The position numbers were made by a program, and so were the translations under genes. The notes beneath the pieces are model-generated. The model had not been told where the DNA came from and made no database searches. It saw only the letters and a program-made list of their open reading frames with translations. A DNA stretch of 54,682 nucleotides from Paracoccus sp. MKU1 (GTDB taxonomy: Bacteria; Pseudomonadota; Alphaproteobacteria; Rhodobacterales; Rhodobacteraceae): positions 1-54,682 of the forward strand of contig NZ_LLWQ01000179.1 of NCBI RefSeq assembly GCF_001447385.1, in the 5' to 3' direction. This document shows positions 51,365 to 54,682 of this stretch, in pieces (positions within the stretch are counted from its first letter, which is position 1; each line of letters opens with the position of its first letter).

Positions 51365-52846
51365 ATGCTTGATGCCGCCATCGTCGTCGCCGTCCTCGGT
51401 CTCCTGATCTGGCTTGCCTATCGCGGGATCAGCGTACTGGTTCTGGCGCCTGTTCTGGCGCTGCTGGCGGCGGGATTGTCCGGGCAACCGCTGCTGGCCA
51501 CGCTGACGCAGATCTTCATGCAGGCCGCGGGCAATTTCATCGTGCTGCTCTTCCCGCTGTTCCTGCTGGGTGCGGTCTTCGGGAAGATGATGGAGGCGAG
51601 CGGGTCAGCCACGTCCATCGCGCGGGCTACCACCGGCTGGCTGGGGCGCGAACGCGCGATCCTCTCGATCGTTCTGGCCTGCGCGATCCTGACCTATGGC
51701 GGTGTGTCGCTGTTCGTGGTGGCCTTCGCGGTCTTTCCCGTGGCCGCCGCGCTGTTTCGCGAGGCGGGCGTGTCGCGCCGTCTGATCCCGGCGACGATTG
51801 GGCTGGGTGCCTTCACCTTCACCATGACCGCCCTTCCGGGTACACCCGCGATCCAGAACCTGATTCCGATGCCGTTCTTCGGCACCACACCCTTCGCGGC
51901 ACCCGGTATCGGCCTCATTGCGGGCGCCGTCATGCTGGGGGTGGGCCAGGCCTGGCTGAGCTGGCGTGAACGCAGTTTGCGACGGGCGGGGGAAGGCTAT
52001 GACGCGCCGGCCGCGGCCCTGCCCGAGGGCGGTTCGACCCTGCGCCGCGAGATCCGCGAGCGCGCCCAGGGCGAGGGCTTCGACACGCTGGAACTGTCGC
52101 CCCTCGACCGAAGTGAGGCCCATGGCATGGCGCAATCGGACCTGCCGGGCTTTGGCATCGCCGCCCTTCCGATCGTGCTGGTCGTGGCGCTGAATCTCGT
52201 CATGCTGAACCTTGTCCTCCCCGCGCTTGACACCGCCTATCTGGCCGAACCGCCCTTTGGCCCCACGACGCTGTCCTCGGTGCAGGGCATGTGGGCGATC
52301 ATCGCGGCGCTGTCGCTGTCGATCCTGGCCACCTGGGCGCTGAACCGGCGGCGGCTGGCCGCGCCGGGCAAGACATTGTCGGAGGGTGCCAATGCCTCGG
52401 TCCTGCCGATCTTCAACACGGCCGCCCTCGTGGGGTTCGGGGCGGTCATCGCGGGCCTGCCCGCATTCGAGGTGATCCGCGATGCGATGCTGGGGATGGC
52501 ACCGGGGAACCCACTGATTTCGCTCGCGATCTCGGTCAGTGTGCTGGCCGGAATCACGGGCTCGGCGTCCGGCGGCATGGGCATCGCGCTGCAGACCATG
52601 GGTGAGACCTATCTTGCCTCCGGTGCCGCTGCGGGCATCTCGCCCGAGCTTCTGCACCGCGTCACCACGATTGCGACCGGCGGTCTGGATGCGTTACCCC
52701 ATAACGGGGCGGTGATCTCGCTTCTGACCATCTGCGGGCTGACCCACCGCGAAGCTTACGGCGACATCTTCGTCGTCGCCGTGCTGGGGCCGATCCTGTC
52801 GCTGGTGGTTGTCATCGTGCTGGGGACGATGCTGGGCAGTTTCTGA
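51365..52846 (+). CDS. GntP-family permease
   Basis: This 493-aa protein has about 11-13 hydrophobic segments (LDAAIVVAVLGLLIWLAYRG, FIVLLFPLFLLGAVFGKMME, ILSIVLACAILTYGGVSLFV and others). GntP-type signatures are the TYGGVSLFV segment and GGLDALPHNGAVISLLTICG near the end. The family transports gluconate, hydroxybutyrate and other small organic acids with protons; hydroxybutyrate would fit the neighbouring lipase, but that is inference. The ATG at 51365 has GGAACC upstream, 16 bases after the phospholipase stop, so the two probably form an operon. A cytosolic loop (about residues 200-270) is longer and more charged than usual. Confidence 0.87.
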   Translation: MLDAAIVVAVLGLLIWLAYRGISVLVLAPVLALLAAGLSGQPLLATLTQIFMQAAGNFIVLLFPLFLLGAVFGKMMEASGSATSIARATTGWLGRERAILSIVLACAILTYGGVSLFVVAFAVFPVAAALFREAGVSRRLIPATIGLGAFTFTMTALPGTPAIQNLIPMPFFGTTPFAAPGIGLIAGAVMLGVGQAWLSWRERSLRRAGEGYDAPAAALPEGGSTLRREIRERAQGEGFDTLELSPLDRSEAHGMAQSDLPGFGIAALPIVLVVALNLVMLNLVLPALDTAYLAEPPFGPTTLSSVQGMWAIIAALSLSILATWALNRRRLAAPGKTLSEGANASVLPIFNTAALVGFGAVIAGLPAFEVIRDAMLGMAPGNPLISLAISVSVLAGITGSASGGMGIALQTMGETYLASGAAAGISPELLHRVTTIATGGLDALPHNGAVISLLTICGLTHREAYGDIFVVAVLGPILSLVVVIVLGTMLGSF

Positions 52847-52853
52847 GCAGACC

Positions 52854-54149
52854 CTATTCGACCAGCTCCTCGGCGGTATCGACAAGCCAGTCCCAAACGA
52901 CACCGCCGATCCACCAGGCTGCCCAGAGTGCAACCAATTGCGCGACCAGCCCCCAGATCACTGCCCGCTGGAAGGACTTATCCGCGCTGCTCCGCGCCAC
53001 CCATATGCGGACCAGTGTGTTGGCCGTCAGGGCGGCCGCCAGCGGCAAGGTGCCGTCGATGGCCGGAATCTGCCCTGCTGCCACCAGCGATCCAAGGGCC
53101 ACGACCGCGGAGTTGGTGCTGACGAGACCCGCAAGCACGATGGTCACCAGGATGGCGGCATTGCCGAAGATGTCGTTCAGCGTCGCCGAGAAAACCATGA
53201 CCGTCGCGACGATGGCCGCGAACCTGACCGCGCCCCAGACCGAGAAAACCCGGTTCGGCAGCTCCATCTTGGCTGGCTTCAACTCACCGCCAAGGGTGCG
53301 GAAGAACATCAGCGCGCCGATGCCTGCCGCCATCAGGCCCATACCGACCAGGAGGGGTATTCCGGTGCCCAGCATCGCGGGGCTAAGTGCGGCAAGGATG
53401 ATCCCGTTCTGGGCCAGCGAAGACACCGAGGACAGCGTCGCGCCCGTCGCGGCGCTGGTTGCGTCCTCGGGCTTTTCGCCCGCCCGCTTGCCCAGGGTGG
53501 CGATGGTGGCAAGGCTGGACACGAAACCCGACAGGAACCCGCTGACCGGCAGGCCCAGGCGCACGCCCACGACGCGCGTTGCGACATGACCGGCCGCCCC
53601 GATCAGCATGACCAGAACTACCATCAAGAACAGGTTGCGCGGGTTCAGCGCACCGCCGGGCCCGATATCGACATTCGGCAGCACCGGCAGGATCACCAGC
53701 GCCGAGACACCCAGGATCAGCCCGTCGCGCAACTCGGGCGGAGTCAGGATCTGGCGGCTGAACCCGTGCAAAACCTCGCGCGCGGCCAGCAGCGAGGCGA
53801 TGACCAGCGCGACTGCCGCCGCCAGCATGGCGGTGACCGTGGCCATCGCACCCAGCAGAACCACCGCGACCAGCGCGAAGCTGGTGGTCAGTCCGGTCGT
53901 CGGATCGCCCCGCTGCGCCACCGACACCAAGCGCGTCACGGCCACCGCAATGACCGCCACCGCCAGCAGCGGCACACCGCCCGCCATCATGCTGAGCGCG
54001 CCGATGAGCGCGGCCAGGGAGAAGCTGCGCACCCCGGCAGACGCGGCCTTGTCGCCGGCCTGTGCATTCTGTTCCCGTTCAATGCCGATCAGGAGCCCGA
54101 TACCAAGTGCTTCGGCCAGCGCAAAAAAGGATTCTACATCACTCTCCAT
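52854..54149 (-). CDS. MgtC/SapB-type membrane protein with DUF4010 domain
   Basis: This 431-aa protein begins with the MgtC-like segment FALAEALGIGLLIGIEREQN, followed by some ten membrane segments. The DUF4010 region contains VSGFLSGFVSSLATIATLGK and FRTLGGELKPAKMELPNRVF, then FSATLNDIFGNAAILVTIVL. Proteins of this class are inner-membrane proteins of uncertain function, sometimes linked to ion homeostasis. It converges with the GntP gene with only seven bases between the stops. The start at 54149 (MESDVESFFALAE) fits the family. It ends DTAEELVE. No unusual features. Confidence 0.87.
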   Translation of the reverse strand: MESDVESFFALAEALGIGLLIGIEREQNAQAGDKAASAGVRSFSLAALIGALSMMAGGVPLLAVAVIAVAVTRLVSVAQRGDPTTGLTTSFALVAVVLLGAMATVTAMLAAAVALVIASLLAAREVLHGFSRQILTPPELRDGLILGVSALVILPVLPNVDIGPGGALNPRNLFLMVVLVMLIGAAGHVATRVVGVRLGLPVSGFLSGFVSSLATIATLGKRAGEKPEDATSAATGATLSSVSSLAQNGIILAALSPAMLGTGIPLLVGMGLMAAGIGALMFFRTLGGELKPAKMELPNRVFSVWGAVRFAAIVATVMVFSATLNDIFGNAAILVTIVLAGLVSTNSAVVALGSLVAAGQIPAIDGTLPLAAALTANTLVRIWVARSSADKSFQRAVIWGLVAQLVALWAAWWIGGVVWDWLVDTAEELVE

Positions 54150-54326
54150 AACGCTATTGTATTCAACGACACCAAGTCAGCAAGGGAAACTAATTCACTT
54201 CCGCTCTTCAAATGCCTGAGAACGCAGGCTATCCCACATTCTCCAAGTAAGTCGCTGATTTCGCTGTCGTAATCGTGATATTTCGCATATAAATCATGGC
54301 GTTGACGGCTGCGAGGGGCGCGTTTC

Positions 54327-54682
54327 ATGGATCACCTGGAGGGTGCGGGCTTGGCGCGGGGAGATCGGGTTGATTTCGACCGCCGTGTGCGTCTGGAGTT
54401 CCGTGGTGCGCAGATCAGTTCAGACGGTGGCCTGCTGGTGATGCGCGAGCTTGATGACGTGCTCGGCCTGTCCAATCTGGCGTCGGAGGCGCTGCGAGAC
54501 AGCCGCACCGGGAAGAACACGCTCCATCGGCTTGACGGATTGTTCCGGCAATCGGTGTTCGGACGACTGGCCGGATACGAGGATGTGAACGATGCCGACC
54601 GCTTGGCCCTCGATCCCGTGATGCGTCAGGTCGTTGGCGGCAGGGCCGTCGAGGCGCAAGCTGCTTCGGCATCGCAGATGGG
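54327..54682 (+). CDS. IS1380-family transposase, 3' end outside the window
   Basis: The visible 118 codons begin MDHLEGAGLARGDRVDFDRR and continue with FRGAQISSDGGLLVMRELDD, TGKNTLHRLDGLFRQSVFGR, and LAGYEDVNDADRLALDPVMR. This is the N-terminal part of IS1380-type (IS1247-like) DDE transposases. The SSDGG segment carries the first catalytic Asp. The left inverted repeat of the element should lie in 54150-54326, but I could not fix its edge without the right end. The reading frame is open to the window edge and shows no damage so far. Confidence 0.9.
   Translation, partial: MDHLEGAGLARGDRVDFDRRVRLEFRGAQISSDGGLLVMRELDDVLGLSNLASEALRDSRTGKNTLHRLDGLFRQSVFGRLAGYEDVNDADRLALDPVMRQVVGGRAVEAQAASASQM

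Noticed and set aside
1..54682. CRISPR arrays, rRNA or complete tRNA genes
   Set aside because: No regularly spaced repeats and no full cloverleaf sequence were found; the only tRNA-like stretch is the 18-base fragment at 19012-19029.

Overview
The window is GC-rich and looks like an alphaproteobacterial conjugative element carrying accessory blocks. Rhodobacterales, such as Paracoccus, is my best guess. The evidence is an alphaproteobacterial SOS box (GTTC-N7-GTTC), an ImuA/ImuB/DnaE2 mutasome, and a P-type trb operon with the alternative TrbK and DUF2274 genes. A ParB/DUF2958/ArdC backbone block and an IS1380-type transposase at the right edge fit as well. All assignments come from reading the sequence; no database search was run.

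Layout. 1-4567: element backbone on the minus strand, with an ArdC-like antirestriction protein, DUF2958, a large ParB-like protein, a hypothetical protein and a DUF6117 gene cut by the window edge; hairpin leaders recur in front of several of these. 4990-9191: an accessory two-gene cassette on the plus strand, a probable PD-(D/E)XK nuclease overlapping a Ski2/Lhr-like helicase, built like Hachiman. 9355-15802: an SOS cassette, with imuA-imuB-dnaE2 facing an HMCES/YedK gene across one LexA box, followed by a dinB gene broken off after about 47 codons. 15803-19115: a junction, a frameshifted abortive-infection gene, and a large serine recombinase whose last codons run through a hairpin and tRNA-3'-end-like repeats. 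19259-37141: a minus-strand defence block of about 18 kb. In transcription order it holds a Phd-like regulator, an SNF2 helicase, a type III-like Mod, a type III-like Res, a 2468-residue Sacsin-like protein with two GHKL ATPase modules, and a second SNF2/RapA-like helicase. 37350-39200: divergent LysR and TetR regulators. 39195-48791: trbB-C-D-E-J-K-L-F-G-I plus DUF2274, a type IV secretion mating-pair apparatus without a relaxase or coupling protein in view. 48964-50269: a STAS-like gene and its partner, fused at a junction to a decapitated universal stress protein gene. 50308-54149: ordinary-looking genes (patatin-like phospholipase, GntP-type permease, MgtC/DUF4010 membrane protein). 54327 to the end: an IS1380-family transposase.

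How it fits together (inference). The backbone and trb genes move and maintain the element. ArdC may help it evade restriction on entry. The mutasome and HMCES respond to DNA damage in the host. The nuclease-helicase pair, the Abi remnant and the type III/Sacsin/SNF2 block are anti-phage or anti-plasmid cargo. The strongest candidates for something undescribed are the Phd-led type III + double-GHKL + two-SNF2 operon and the nuclease-helicase pair.
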